Below the pieces are notes generated by a model. It was not told where the DNA came from, ran no database searches, and saw nothing but the letters and a program-made list of their open reading frames with translations. A DNA stretch of 64,000 nucleotides, from positions 107,756,965 to 107,820,964 of the forward strand of contig NC_081844.1 of assembly GCF_963259705.1 (NCBI RefSeq). The letters run 5' to 3'. A program made the translations under genes and the position numbers. This stretch comes from Myotis daubentonii (Eukaryota; Chordata; Mammalia; Chiroptera; Vespertilionidae). Position 1 is the first letter of the stretch. Each line of letters starts with the position of its first letter. Of this stretch, positions 21,926 through 33,806 are shown one piece after another.

Positions 21926-23834
21926 CCCATTTTAAAGTCAATAACTACTTCACATGGCACCAAAAATAGAGAGTAAAGGTTTCCAGGTTTTTAAGAAAAC
22001 ATGCCTGGATGTTTGCGGAGGTCCGTCCTGTACAGATATGCTAACCTGGGAGGATTTAGGCCACATGGGATCAGCATATTACGTTTCAGACCCCACCTAA
22101 GTGAGTCTATTAGTGTTGAACTCTTTGCAGCTCCCCAGGTGGCATATTACTGCTTACAGAATATTTTTAAATATAAATAGTGATTGGTTTTGATTTTGAA
22201 GCCTTTGTATATTCTGGAATCAACTTTTTCTTTTTCTTTTTGTAAAATGCAGGCAAAACCTAGACAAGGGGAAGGTGACAAGCCAGTGAGAAGCAAAGAA
22301 AGCCCTGAGCTGGGAGTTATAAATTGCAACATCTCCCACAGCACGAGCAACCGTGGGGTTGTTTAAATATTTAACCCACATTAAATAGAATGTGACTTGC
22401 AAAAAATCGGAAGAGACTGAAAACCCTGTATTTGGCAAGATCAGATCCATCCTTCTTCCTCAAACCAGTGGTCTCCGAAAACAAAAGTGACATATCATTA
22501 TAAGAACATGTACTTGAGTGCTGCACACTGCTGAGCTGACTGCTGGCTTCAGTCCTGCTAACCTTATTGTCCCATGTGCTTACTGCCATGGCAGGCAGCT
22601 ATCCATCATGGCTGCCTTTGTCAGGGAGCACGCTCTCTCGCTCTCTCCTGGCTTCCTCTGTTGTGGAGCCCCATGTGAAGTGCAAACATCTGCATTCCTG
22701 AGCCTCCTTGCCCCTGGGTGCAGACATGTGACCAGATCTGCCCCATCAAAGGTAGCAAGCACCTTTGATTGAAACATGAGCTCCGGGCAGAAAGCACTGG
22801 TATGTCTCAGGCAGCTGTGCATCAGCCTGGTGGGTGGCCGCCGCCACAAATCCCGGCCACACAGCTCGGCCACGAATCTGTAAGCTCCCTAATAACCCCT
22901 GAGCTAATATAGCCCTTCCTGCTTAAACCCAGCTTCTGGCAAGTAATAGACACTCAGTGAATTCTAATTGAATTGAGAGCCTGTTGATCCGAAAACTCTG
23001 CTGTGTCCGGGGTTTCAGGAACCCGTCTGCTTGGAGAGAACTGTCTGCTTTGAGGTATGACTTCCCCTACGAACTGGGAAGGTAGGGGCTGTGTCCACCA
23101 AACCCTTGGTTGCCAGGGCCTGGCAAGCACTTGGCCAGCATGGGCCCCAATGAAGCCTGGGCGGTATTATTTAATCCCCTGTAAACCTTCCTGACTCTCT
23201 GGGGTTGCTTTTTCGTTCAGGCATATCCTTGGGGGATGGGGCTCACCCATCTGAGAAGGTTGGAACAAGGGGCTCTCCCAGGACCACCCTCAGGCCCAGG
23301 CAAGGGGCCCGACTGGGCCTTAGAGAGTCCTGCCCTGGCCCCATAGCTGCACCTCACAGCGTCAGGAGTCCACAGGGCCAAGAGGAAGTGCCCACTAGGA
23401 GCCCACCCTCCCTTCTAAACCCCACTTAGGACCCTGGATTTCCTTGGCCCGATGATGCGAAAGCCCAATTCCAGGCCTACGGGGACCTTTCCCCCAGATC
23501 CACCTCCCAAGAGCAGACCGTGCTGGTGATGTGTGCATGGCTGGGCCCAGGGGTGGCGATTTGCAAGGGAGGGATAAGTCTGGAGTTTTAACCCTTGGGC
23601 ATGTACAAGACCCGGAATGTATGGGGTGGATCCCGGGGAAGAAGGGAGCGCGTGGGGAGGGCAGGGGTGGCCCCATGCAAGTTCCTGCTCTCCCTCCCAC
23701 ATGCTCTGGAGCAGAACTCCAAGGAGTCCAAAGATTCCAGATTTGAACCTGATATTCCAGGTAGTTTTTAACATATGCTTTGTCAAGGTCAATGGGTAGA
23801 ACAGATGTAATTTAGTAGTTTGTCTGTGTACGGT
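21926..23834. other. Mostly unique sequence
   Basis: An L2-like tail lies at 22930-22975 (GGCAAGTAATAGACACTCAG then TGAATTCTAATTGAATTGAG). A phrase near 22725 (AGACATGTGACCAGATCTGC) recalls MaLR LTR sequence but is too short to call. No gene is recognised. Confidence 0.4.
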
Positions 23835-24260
23835 TACCTATTGGTGTGTAAGGAATTTCCCCAACACTTAGCAGCTTCAACAGCCTAAACCACATGAACT
23901 ACCTGACAGTACCTATGCGCGGAAGCCAGGACCCGCTTAGCTGGCTTTTCTGCTCGCAGCCTCAGGAGGCTGTGGTCCGGGTCCACGGTCTCATCTGAAT
24001 GCTCAACTAGGGAGGGACGGGCTTGCGGGCAGCGTTCTGCTCCTCGCAGGCTGCTCCTTGCATGTGGGCCTCCCCTACCTGGCAGTTGACTCCATCAAAG
24101 CGTGCAAGCTCGAGAGTCCACCAGCAAACCAGAGTCACCATTCTTTGTAACCTTTTGTGAAAGCGACACCCATCACCTTTGTCATATTCTATTGGTTAGA
24201 AGCAAGTCAGTAGGCCAGGCCACACTCAAGGGGAGAGCACAAAGCACCCCTTGCCACGCC
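23835..24260 (-). mobile_element. MLT1-like MaLR LTR
   Basis: The plus strand gives the reverse of an MLT1 LTR: GGTGTGTAAGGAATTTCCCC then AACACTTAGCAGCTTCAACA, CTCATCTGAATGCTCAACTA, TTGCATGTGGGCCTCCCCTA and CATATTCTATTGGTTAGAAG. MaLR elements are ancient ERVL-related LTR retrotransposons. No internal genes are present. Confidence 0.75.
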
Positions 24261-24439
24261 CCAAATGTCCCACCCTAAGGCTGCAGCAGAACCCAACATG
24301 CTTCACTGTGAGCCAAGCCCAGGGCTGTTCGTGCGTCGCTCAACCCAAGCGCTCAGCCTCCCCAGGGCACTACCCTGCACCCTGGACAGATGAGCAAAGC
24401 CCAATTCAGAGGGAGCGTCTGTGGAGGACAGAAATTACC

Positions 24440-24512
24440 ACCTCCAGTTCCAATTACCAGCTGAGCTAATTGCAAAAGTAATTGCAATTGAAGGGTCTAA
24501 TTACCAGGCTGG
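24440..24512. promoter_or_regulatory. AT-rich cluster of homeodomain-type motifs
   Basis: Within 70 bp of otherwise GC-rich DNA are AATTACCA, GAGCTAATTG, AAGTAATTG, CAATTGAA and TCTAATTACC. TAATTA/TAATTG cores are homeodomain (LIM, NK, Antp class) sites. The isolated AT-rich island suggests a conserved non-coding element; conservation is not tested here. Confidence 0.3.
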
Positions 24513-26191
24513 GCCAGAGAAGCGCCTTCTCCCTGCCTTTGGGGAGCCTCCCGCTGCCTCCTGGGGGCTGCAAACACGGTGGGAAACCCCTTCTTGAGGG
24601 AACAGGTCTGGCCTGTGTCGCAGAGACCAGATGGTCAGAGACAGCCCCCCCTTTCCACCCAGATAGGCTCCCAGCCCTGAGAGTGACCTCTCCCCTTGCA
24701 TTTCTGCCCAGCTCTGGACCCTTAACATACTCCTATGCTACAACCAAACACCAAGAAGTATGAGCAGTGGCCTCCTTGCGCCAGCATCCGGGTCTTGGCC
24801 CTCTCCCCTGCCCTTTCCTCCCCCATGTGTCTCTACACCAGGCATGATCAGCCCTGGGGCTCTGTCTCCTCTCAGAACACCCCTCCTGCTGGGTTCCACA
24901 ACCTGCCTGCAGGAACTGTTCCTGGTACTTCCTGCCATGGCACCCAGGCCTGCAGAGCACACGTGGCCCAGGAAGCCCAGCCCGGCCTGGCCCTGGGTGC
25001 GCCCAGCACACGGCGCAGCAGGTCTTATAAATCATTGTGAAGAGAATGAAAGTCAAGGAAGGGAGCCACCACGGCGGCCACCCTCCCCTACTTGACAGCA
25101 GCGTCAGCTCCTTGCTGCCCCCATCACACCCTCCAACCCCCTCTCCACACCCTAAACTAGCTGTCCTTGGGCCTGGCCACGCACACACTGTGTGGACCCC
25201 CCAAAGGCTGGAGCTGGGGCGAGGCTTGCACAGACTCTGGAATCAGGTCCCGATCCCCAGGGTGTGATGGGAAGGGAGTTGGGGTGACTCCAGGTGGGCA
25301 CACTGTCCTGGGCCCATGGACTCCTTGCTCGTGGGGAGCAGTGCAGCTGGAGGGCCAGGGCAGGGTCTTCCAAAGCATGGGGACCATGGCAGGGTTCCCT
25401 CTGCCTGGGTCTGGGGTTTCCCTGGAAGAACGCCTAGTTCTATAGACAACTTTCCAACTCAGGAGCGAGCGGGCCACTGAACCTTTAATGTGGCCTCACT
25501 GAAACCACACGTCTCAGCTGGGCCAACCTGCCTCTCTGCCTCTGTCATTTTATCCCCCTCCCCCACTGCTATGGCTCCTCCTCTGGGGGGGCTGAGCCAG
25601 GTTTGGTGGAGCCCCAGCAGCTTACACAATTTGGGGTGGGTCGCCTGAAGGAAAGACCACAAAATGATGATTGCAACACAAAGCACAGAGCCCTGGAAAA
25701 CGAGGGCCCCTGAACTTTGGACCATTAGCTTCATGGCAGACTCGCCCTTCTGCCTAGCTGTCCCAGCTGACACTCAGCACCCCCCTTTACCTTTCTGGAC
25801 CAGCCCTTCCTTGGCCCCTCCCACCACTCCCCATTCCTGCCGGGTTAGGGCTCCCAGGATGCCCTAGACGTGACCTCAGGGTGCCCACATCTCCCTGCAT
25901 CGTGGGTGTCTGCCTTTAAGCTGGAGGCTCCCTGGGGCATGCACTGTGCTGAGTCATCAGCATTTTGGCCTGGGGCGCACAGGTGTCTTTGGAGACATGC
26001 AGAATAAATTAACAAATGAACACTTTTCCAAGAAGATAGCAACCACATGAGCATGGGCTATGGCCGGCTGAAACCTCCAGCTGTCCCAAAGCAGGGGCTG
26101 CTGCACCAGGACCGTCTCCTCCAGCCCACCACAGCTATCAGCCTGCAGTTCCCAGCTCCACACTCCCACACCTGGAGGCCAGGCACAGGGA
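24513..26191. other. Unique GC-rich sequence
   Basis: Many overlapping open frames occur on both strands because of GC-rich composition. No splice-supported exon, CpG island or named repeat is recognised. Confidence 0.45.
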
Positions 26192-26210
26192 GGCCACCAG
26201 GGGGCAGTGC
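26192..26210 (+). promoter_or_regulatory. Strong CTCF-like motif in unique DNA
   Basis: GGCCACCAGGGGGCAGTGC matches the long CTCF consensus well, including the upstream GG and the downstream purine-containing tail. It is not in a recognisable Helitron. Binding is inferred. Confidence 0.5.
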
Positions 26211-26329
26211 GGACACATGGACACTCCTCCACTGGCAAAGGACTGCCCAGCCCTCAGCCTCTCCCTGCAGAAGGCATCTCCTCCCAGCCCCACCATCCAG
26301 CTCCCTGTTTCACAGAAGAAAACCAGGGC

Positions 26330-26482
26330 TGGGGAGTCAGGCAGGTGTGGGATCGAACCCCCGCTCCACCACTTCCATCCTGGCTGTGTGGATTTAGGCA
26401 AGTTCCTTCCTGTCTCTGAGCCAGTCTTCCAACCGGCAGGGCTGCTGTGATGCCCGAGGGAGTCTCTGGAAATGGGAAACTG
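26330..26482 (+). mobile_element. MIR SINE remnant
   Basis: GTGGGATCGAACCCCCGCTC, CTGGCTGTGTGGATTTAGGC and CCTTCCTGTCTCTGAGCCAG keep MIR order. Confidence 0.8.
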
Positions 26483-26489
26483 CCGAGAG

Positions 26490-26690
26490 CACGTTGATTA
26501 TTGGTTAATTCCTAATTAACCAATTGTCTCTGTCCACTGTCTGATTCCCACATGATGACACATTAACCCAGCTTTAGCTTTGGGGAGAAATGATGAAAAT
26601 GCCAAACCCATAACAAGGTTATAGAAAGCTCTGATTTTGTCTCTATTAAAGACATCATGAGCAGTTCATTGATTTTTTTTTTTTAAAGGG
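26490..26690. promoter_or_regulatory. AT-rich island with perfect inverted repeat
   Basis: ATTGGTTAATT at 26500-26510 and AATTAACCAAT at 26514-26524 are perfect 11-bp arms around CCT. The pair GTTAAT/ATTAAC resembles an HNF1-type palindrome but with wider spacing (5 rather than 1 base), and TTGATTATTGG is NF-Y/homeodomain-like. Downstream is AT-rich unique DNA to a T run at 26672-26683. A regulatory element is inferred. Confidence 0.3.
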
Positions 26691-26699
26691 AAATGAGAG

Positions 26700-29394
26700 C
26701 ACACAGGAGCAAACCTTTCTGGGCGCCAATTGAATTAGCAGTTGGGAGACTGCAGGCCCAGCTGAGCAAAGCACTGGTCCCTGCCCCTGTGCCTCCTCCT
26801 TCCCCTGACCACAGGCCGTGAGGATACTGATGCCTCTCTAGCACACAGTTGGTGCTCAATTAATGTGCATCGTGTGGCTCTGAGGAAGATTTTGGGAAAT
26901 CCTTTGTCACCCACCAACCTTAGGTGTGCTATCTGAGACATCAGGGGTCCATGGCTGTGCACCCTGAACCCTGAGGTGGGGGAGATGGGTCCACTGGAAG
27001 GTGTCAGTAGCTCACAGAAACGAAGGGCGAGTGGGAGGGCTGTGCTGGGCAAATGCTGGAGCAGCTCTGAGAGCCCAGAGCAGAGCGCCCTTCTGCTCTC
27101 TGCCAGGTTGCCACCATGATGAATGGCAAGAGTGAGGAATGACCTCTGCTGGTCTCTGCCCATGATGTGAAACCTCTGGAGTAAGGCCACCCCTGGCCTG
27201 GCCTGGAGAACACGAGACCTTGATGGCAGCCCCAGGGCAAACCCCAGTACTGGGGACAGAGTGCAAGCCCCCCAGTGAAGGGGGCAGGGAGGCTGGGTGA
27301 CCAAAGACCAGTGAAGGTCCATGACACAATCCAATGTAGTTGAGATCAACCAGAACCTTCCATGCTGTTCAGGGCTGGGCCCAGGGTGATGAGAGCTTCC
27401 TTGGCACTGACTCTGGAGCTGCTGGGCAGAAGAGCTGCGGGTGGCCATCTTGGGGGAACCCCCCTGAGACCATACATGGGGACAGCAGGCTTGAACAATA
27501 GAGAGAGATGAGGACAGTGTTTGAGTGTCCGGATCTAGCTATACCTCAAGCCAACATGGGCTTCTCAGTTATGTGAACAAGATCCCTTTGGGGCTTAATC
27601 CCACCTCTAGCAGTTGTAACCAAATAAGCGTGGACAAATCCAGCCTTTGGTCTCAGGTTCAGAGGCTGCCTGCAGTTTCTCCCCTTCTCCCCAGTCTTCC
27701 CCATCCACCTTTCCGAGTAGTTGTCCTGATTCTCCATACTCCCAGCTCACCTAGTCCTGCCTGAAATGCGTCCCAGAGGATCCCAACCTCTCCAGGTGGC
27801 CACCTCACCCAGGTACCTTCCCATGGACCCCTTGACCTTCCCCATCCTTCCACCCTTAAGTAATGAGCTGCCCCCTGGCCACCTGCAGTTGCTAGCACAT
27901 GACCTTCCATGAATCCGTCAGAACCAGATGCTAAGCTGCAGGAGAGTCAACAGCTGCCAGGGAACGAGCAGCTTGACTGGCTCTTCACCAAGGGTTGCTG
28001 TCCTGTCCTTGACAGGACTCCGGAAGTCAGCTCAGGGCTTCTCACCCTGGTGTCCTTTTTGCAGCATCTAGGTCGCTCCCAACAGGGGAGCAATCAAGTC
28101 GTCTGTCACATCCCCTAGACACAGAGAATCAGGAAGGGCCCTTGGGATTCCTGGTGCCCTAGCATGCCTCTGCCTGTGGTCATGAGTGTCTACTTAAATG
28201 CCTTCAGTGACAAGGAGCTGACCACTTCTCTGGTAAATCATTCTCTTGCTAGGGAGCAAGGTTCCAGAACCCCCTGAGTACCCAACCTCACCCCAGCTAC
28301 ATGCAAGACCTCAGCCAAGCCTGGCGAGGAAGACGTACAGAGCCCCCATCCTCAGACCTGCTCCTTTCCCTGGAGCCCTAAGAGATCGTCATCCAGGGGA
28401 GCAAGGAGGCAGATGGAGGGGTCATGTGGGTCACGGAGTCAGCCAGGCACCCACTCCTCTCCCATGGGCCTCTCACCTGGGCATCCAGGCTGGGGGCGGC
28501 CAGAACAGCGCACTCCCAGTGGAGGGACCTATTAGTGCGCCCAGACAAGGACACTGAGCCTGGGAGAGGTGACCTCATACTGGATTCAGCATTGACATGA
28601 GTATCCAACACAGGTCTTCCAGGCTTCCAAAGAACGTCTGATCTCCCTGCTACACTAGGCCCCCGACGGGCTCTCAGGAAATGTCTCAGGAAGGAAGGGG
28701 AATGGGAAGAAGAGGGAGGAAGGGTTTCTGAGCACCTACTGGGTGCCAGGGCCTTTTACTGACACTTCACTCATCAAAACAGGACGGTGATTGCCCCCGC
28801 CACTCCACACGGCGCCTCTCAGCCCTCCCTTCCTCGATAGGAGCGCACATGATAGATGTCCCAGTGATGTTGGCGGCTGCTCCAGCTCTTCCTGCAGAAG
28901 GAAGAGGTTACTGCTAAGAGGAAGATGCAATGGAAATTTGGGGGTGGTAGAGGGGGCGCAGTGATTTCTCCAGATCACAGCCTGAGAATTTTTGAGCCCA
29001 GTCACTTCTCCAAGCTGGCTGGGCAAGGACTCTGTCTGCCCCACACACCCTCCCTTCCAGGAGCCACCCCAGCCCTCCTCCCCAGCCAGTCCGAGCCCTG
29101 CAACCTGCCCGGTGCACGGCCTGGCCAGGCATGGTATTTAACAAGGGGCAGGGAGGAGGGTGGTCAGGAACAGCCCACTCGGCTACTTTATGAACATTTA
29201 TTATTATTACACACGCCACTTATCGAGTTCCCACCAGGCATGTGGGAGGTTCCAGCTGTGCAAATCAATTCTCTTCTCTCAGCCTGTTTCTTATCTGGAA
29301 AATGCATGATTCTAGTGTCTGCCTTAAAAGATTGTAGGAAGACATAAAGGGAATGACGAAGTCTTCAAATAACATTTGCTACTCTTAAGTACAC
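26700..29394. other. Mostly unique sequence
   Basis: An L2-like phrase occurs at 26836-26870 (TAGCACACAGTTGGTGCTCA then ATTAATG) and a faint dispersed-repeat trace at about 28160-28255 (CTTCAGTGACAAGGAGCTGA). The 237-codon minus-strand frame at 26735-27448 spans that L2-like tail and lacks gene support. Nothing else is recognised. Confidence 0.4.
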
Positions 29395-29545
29395 TACTTC
29401 TTGACAACAGCATGGTGAGAAGGTACTGTTAGTCCCATTTCATAGATGAGGAAATTGAGGCTCAGGGAGGTGCAGGGCCATGCTCAAGGCCCAGTGGGCA
29501 GCACTGGGGTGACACCAGAGCTCTCACTTTACCATACATGTGTCT
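29395..29545 (-). mobile_element. MIR SINE remnant
   Basis: GTTAGTCCCATTTCATAGAT, GAGGAAATTGAGGCTCAGGG and GGCCATGCTCAAGGCCCAGT run in reverse MIR order. Confidence 0.85.
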
Positions 29546-29549
29546 GAAT

Positions 29550-29805
29550 TTCTTGAGCTCCATGTTCACTCCCACCAGCCTGCCAGGGGCCAGGGGCTCT
29601 GAGGCGCACCAGGCTTGACCCACAGTCCAGTGGAGGAAGAGACACATAGACAGTTGCAATCCAGGAGTAGGTGCTGTGATGGACGGAGGGCCTAGGGAGC
29701 TGTGGGGAATTGAGGGGGGTCCCAACCCAGCCTAGAGCGCTGGGGAGACCTCAGGAGCAGTGCCCTCTTAGCCAGCCTTAAGGGATGAGGCCTGGATATC
29801 GAAAC
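29550..29805 (-). mobile_element. L2 LINE fragment
   Basis: GGAGGAAGAGACACATAGAC then AGTTGCAATCCAGGAGTAGG and a GGTGCTGTGATGGA-like piece are the antisense L2 3' region. Confidence 0.6.
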
Positions 29806-29839
29806 AGCCTCCAAATTCCTCAGGAAAGCAACTGGTTCA

Positions 29840-29995
29840 GGGGTGAAGACAGAGGCTCAAAGCCCGGCTCTGCCCCCAGCTGTGCGAGCAACTGCCTCTC
29901 TGAGCCTCAGTTTACTCATCTATATAGCGGAGACTTGGTAACAGTGAGGTTGTGTTGGTGAGAGCACCTGGCACCTGGTAGGAAATTCTAGTTGA
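29840..29995 (+). mobile_element. MIR SINE remnant
   Basis: CTCAAAGCCCGGCTCTGCCC, CTCTGAGCCTCAGTTTACTC and GAGAGCACCTGGCACCTGGT keep MIR order. Confidence 0.8.
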
Positions 29996-30009
29996 CAAAG
30001 CCCTCTCTC

Positions 30010-30320
30010 TCTCCCCTCAGTGTCCAAATGCTTGTTGAGCGCCTCCTGCATACCCGGCCTGGACTCAGGGCTATCATGATCTCATACAGACGAAAATGCT
30101 TGGGCTCAAGTTGCTGAAAGAATTTGCCTAAGGTCACAGGGTTTCAGAGTCAACTCTGCAATCCCTGAGGGCTTGCTCTAGGCTCCTCCCTTCAGCGAAC
30201 CCTCCGAATAGCCCAGAGGACAGTTACTTGCTTCCATTTCACAGATGCTGGAATGAAGGTTGGGGACCTGCACAAGATCGTCCAGGGCCCCCTTGATGAG
30301 GCTGTGACAAGGGCCCACCT
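30010..30320 (-). mobile_element. L2/MIR fragments
   Basis: TTGTTGAGCGCCTCCTGCAT is antisense L2/MIR-like. AAAGAATTTGCCTAAGGTCA and TTACTTGCTTCCATTTCACA are two reverse MIR-like cores. At least two old insertions appear to abut here and their borders cannot be set by eye. Confidence 0.5.
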
Positions 30321-31220
30321 TAAGCTTCTTGGGGACTCCCTGTCCGAGCACCTCTGCCACCAGGTTCCATATATGGCCTTGGACAAAAATTGACACAAGT
30401 CACCTGGTTCCCAAAGGGCTTTATAATGGACTATGTGATATCTGGGTCCCATTTTTTGGAGGAAATCAGCTTATCAAAGGGGCAAGTTAGCTGTTGATGG
30501 GACAGGAGTGGACAGAGGTTGCTCCTCCACCCGTAAACTAGGAAACAGGGGCACCCCCTGCCTCAGGTAGCAGAGCGCCGCTCCCCCCCCCCCCCTTGTT
30601 TCTCCCTGGGGCTGGCCCCACACCTCTGTGACCATAGTCTGTGAAGTTGGGCCAGCATATCACAGTGCCCAGCTGCAGGGTTTGGGCCCAAGGCCCAGGA
30701 CTCTTGGTGTCTCTAGGGGAAGGGAGGGCTCTTTCAATGGAGCTGTCGAGAGGAGAGGATGGGAGCAAATGGCCGCTCTGCCCAAGAGTGAAGACAACAC
30801 AGGGGAGAGGAGCCAAGACTCAGACACTGCGTCCCGGCCCACTGCCTGACTGTCTACATGTAGCTGTGCCCTAGCTAAAGCAGCCCCTGAGAATACAGAA
30901 TTACAAAACCCAGTACTCCATACTCTCCTTAAGCCTTTTCCTACGAATCAGGTGTCTGACCCTTGCAACAGCAGAACTTGACAAATACAGTAACCCAGAG
31001 TGGAGCTATCACAATAGCCGTGAAAAAGATACAAGAAAGCATTAATGTTCTAATAGTAGTAATTAAACAAACAGGAAAACAATCAAATTAAATAAGAGTT
31101 TTGCTTATCTAGAAGGCAGTACTTAAGGAGAAATCATTTGTTTAGGGAAGAATAAGGGGAAATGTATGGAGCCTCCTGCAATCCTGAAGAAGGCGGCTGG
31201 GCACTCGGGGCAGAAGCCAT
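30321..31220. other. Unique sequence
   Basis: A C homopolymer run is at 30583-30594. From about 30895 to 31160 the sequence is AT-rich and unique, with no recognised family. Open frames at 30538-30874 overlap on both strands. Confidence 0.4.
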
Positions 31221-31224
31221 CGTG

Positions 31225-31690
31225 GATGAGTGCTAACTATGTGCCAGGTGCTTCTATGACTATGACTGCGTCCCATCCTCAAACACCCGGCACAGCGGGG
31301 GTTTCACAAATGAAGAAACGGATGTTCAGAGGAAAGAGACCCTTCACTAAGCACACTTAAAATTTGCATTGAGCTCCATCTCATTCTAAGTCCAAGGCTA
31401 TTTGCTCATCAAATAATTCATTCAGCAATCATTTATAAGCACCTACGGAATACCAGACCCTGGGATGGCTCTGTGCTCAGTCTGCTGGTCATCATATGAC
31501 CATCACAGAAGGTCTCCAAAACTGGAAATCCGCAGGGAAAATAAGGGCCAGCACCAATGGGACAGGGATCCAGAGTCTGCCTCCAGCCCCAACCACTTCT
31601 GGGGTCTCCAAGCACAAGGCAAAGTTCTGGACTGTCTAGCGGTAGAGCCTGGGCATGTTCCTGGGACCAGCACAACTCCTGTCCTTGGAA
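31225..31690 (-). mobile_element. MIR then L2 fragments
   Basis: 31225-31345 is reverse MIR-like (GTGCTAACTATGTGCCAGGT, CAAATGAAGAAACGGATGTT). 31400-31500 is antisense L2-like (TTCATTCAGCAATCATTTAT then AAGCACCTACGGAATACCAG). The remainder to 31690 is probable but strongly decayed L2. Confidence 0.55.
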
Positions 31691-31843
31691 GTGACATGCC
31701 CTCTGTTCTTGAGAGAAGCACTAACAGTCTTTCCTGAAAACCCCTCGACTCTTCCTAACATGAATGAGAAGAAGTCCCTTGCAGATAATTATACAACCTC
31801 TACTGGTGCAAATGAAATGCAAATTCCTTGTAAATCCTTTCTC

Positions 31844-32036
31844 TAAAAAAATTTTTTTGTACTGATTTCAGAGAGGAAGGGAGAGGGGGCGAGAGATACC
31901 AACATCAATGATGAGAGATAATCATGGATTGGCTGCCTCCTGCACGTCCCCCACTGGGGATCGAGCCTGCAACCTGGGCATGTGCCCTGACCGGGAATTG
32001 AACCATGACCTCTTGGCTCATAGGTCAATGCTCAAC
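31844..32036 (-). mobile_element. VES SINE, head decayed
   Basis: A T-rich end, GATTTCAGAGAGGAAGGGAG, GCCTCCTGCACGTCCCCCAC and ACCTGGGCATGTGCCCTGAC then CGGGAATTGAACCATGACCT. The tRNA-like head is truncated or rearranged after CTCAACCAT. No clear target duplication is visible. Confidence 0.9.
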
Positions 32037-32489
32037 CATAGGGGGAAGCTAGTGACTCAGGGCAGAGCAGGACTTGAGCAGACCCCTCTGCTCCCAGAGG
32101 CTGTCCTACCCTGACCTCACCACCCTTCCTGCCAGCACACTGAGAAACTGTCCAGCCAGGAGCAGAACTGAGCTCCCAAATAGTCAGTTCTGCTGCAAAA
32201 GAAAGCTGTAAGCCCTCCCCCCACTCCTGCCTGGTAGCTGCAGAGCAGGGTTGCAGGGCCTCTAAGGATTAAAGTCACTCACATTCTGCCCTGACATCCT
32301 CAGGATATATCGCAGTGCTCTGGGAACACGTCTCCTTAGCCCCATAAATAATGGAGAACCCGTGCGTCCCGTGGCATTTCTGCTGAAATCATCACTCGCT
32401 CATACTCTCTGTGCTTCCTGCAGAGCCAAAGGGATTCTTGCAGACTTTTTATAAATTCAGCCTTTAGTTGGAACTAGTTTTTGGATTCA
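32037..32489. other. Unique sequence
   Basis: No repeat or exon is recognised. The stretch 32290-32475 has even composition and AT-rich words such as CCCATAAATAATGG and TTTTTATAAATTCAGCC, so it is a candidate for conservation testing only. Confidence 0.35.
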
Positions 32490-32690
32490 GCTTCCACTGA
32501 GCACCTACTCAGTGCCATGCCGCGTTAGACACTGGAGACGCAGAGATGATCTGGACATGGCCCTGCCTCACCGAGCTCAGACACTGCTCAGAGAAGAGAG
32601 GCCCACAGACCATTAGAATTGCCACCATGTAAATTTTCACCAGAATTAGGAGGAGAGGGTGAAGGAAGAAGGGAAGGGTGGTAGGTATGT
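32490..32690 (-). mobile_element. L2 LINE 3' fragment
   Basis: CTTCCACTGAGCACCTACTC, AGTGCCATGCCGCGTTAGAC, ACTGGAGACGCAGAGATGAT and CTGCCTCACCGAGCTCAGAC are antisense L2 phrases in order. Confidence 0.8.
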
Positions 32691-33806
32691 GCAGACTGGA
32701 CTGCAGATCTGCACCTGGCGAGGGGGAAGGAATCAAGGCTGGGCCCATGGGGGGGGGGCAGGGGGACATCCTGGGGAGAAGGGTGTTCTTGGAAGGGGGC
32801 AGGAGTAGATGGTGAGGCAGCCTACCAGATTCTGCTATGAGCCGTGCACTTTCTCTGTCAGCCTCCAGTCTCCAGTCAAGCTATCAAACTCACAAAATCA
32901 CAAGCGCAATGGTTTCTGTCGGTCTGGAGATGGGAAGGGCACCAAGCAGTGCACACAGCAGCCAGCCTGAGTGACGCACAGACGCAGAGCTGAGGATCGC
33001 ATGGGAGGAAAGCTGGGGGGCGCGCGGAAATCAGGAAGGGGAGAACTGGCACAGGCTCTGGAACTGGGGTTTCTTGGCCATGTTCACCAACACCTTCCAT
33101 GAGCAGGTGGCCCCAAATGACACCTAGCAGCGTGGTCTTAAAGGCATGATCTAAGCACCCCCGCATGGCTGAAGCTCCTAACACCACTGGGTATGCAGCT
33201 ATAATTTCCCTTTTCTGCTTAAAAATACTAGAAATGGCTTATTGGTGACCTCCAGGGTTGGGACAGTGACAAGGCTGGGGGATGGAAGTTGGGCGGTGTG
33301 TCTGAGAGGGGTAGGATGCTCACAGAAAGCACGCTCACGGTAGCAGAGGTAGCAGATGTGGTCACACGTGTAGGTAGGTGGTGACCAGGTCACAGAGAAC
33401 CCGAATGTGAAGCCAAGCATGGGCTCCAGGAACCAGGAAATGATTTTAAGCAGGGGAATGGTCGAGGCAGACCCATGTTTGTGGACTCACTCTATTTATT
33501 CAAATGTGTTTAAAACCTAGAAAGAATTCCGCAAGTAGAATGCGAGCCAGACATGTTTTGCAGCATGAAGGTGCTATCCAAGGTACTGAGATTCCCAAGA
33601 GGACTCTTCAGGAAAGGGAGCTGCCTGGATCTTGTGGGAGGAGATTGGCATGCTGTCTCAGACGCTCAAAATGCCAGCTAGCTCCAGTCCTTGCTTCTGG
33701 GCGAATGGAATCGGTGCTGTCAGCCTCTCTGCTCCCGTTGAGGGGGAAGAAAGACTATATGTGTATTGCTGCCCTCTGAAATCAACCTCGGACACACACA
33801 AGTCGT
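32691..33806. other. Unique sequence
   Basis: About 1.1 kb with no named repeat or gene. G-rich runs occur at 32750-32765. Open frames at 32876-33187 and 33504-33779 are unsupported. Confidence 0.4.

Noticed and set aside
26735..27448. 237-codon minus-strand open frame, the longest outside simple repeats
   Set aside because: It crosses an L2-like tail, has no recognised domain, and competing frames on the same strand overlap it. Consistent with chance in GC-rich DNA.
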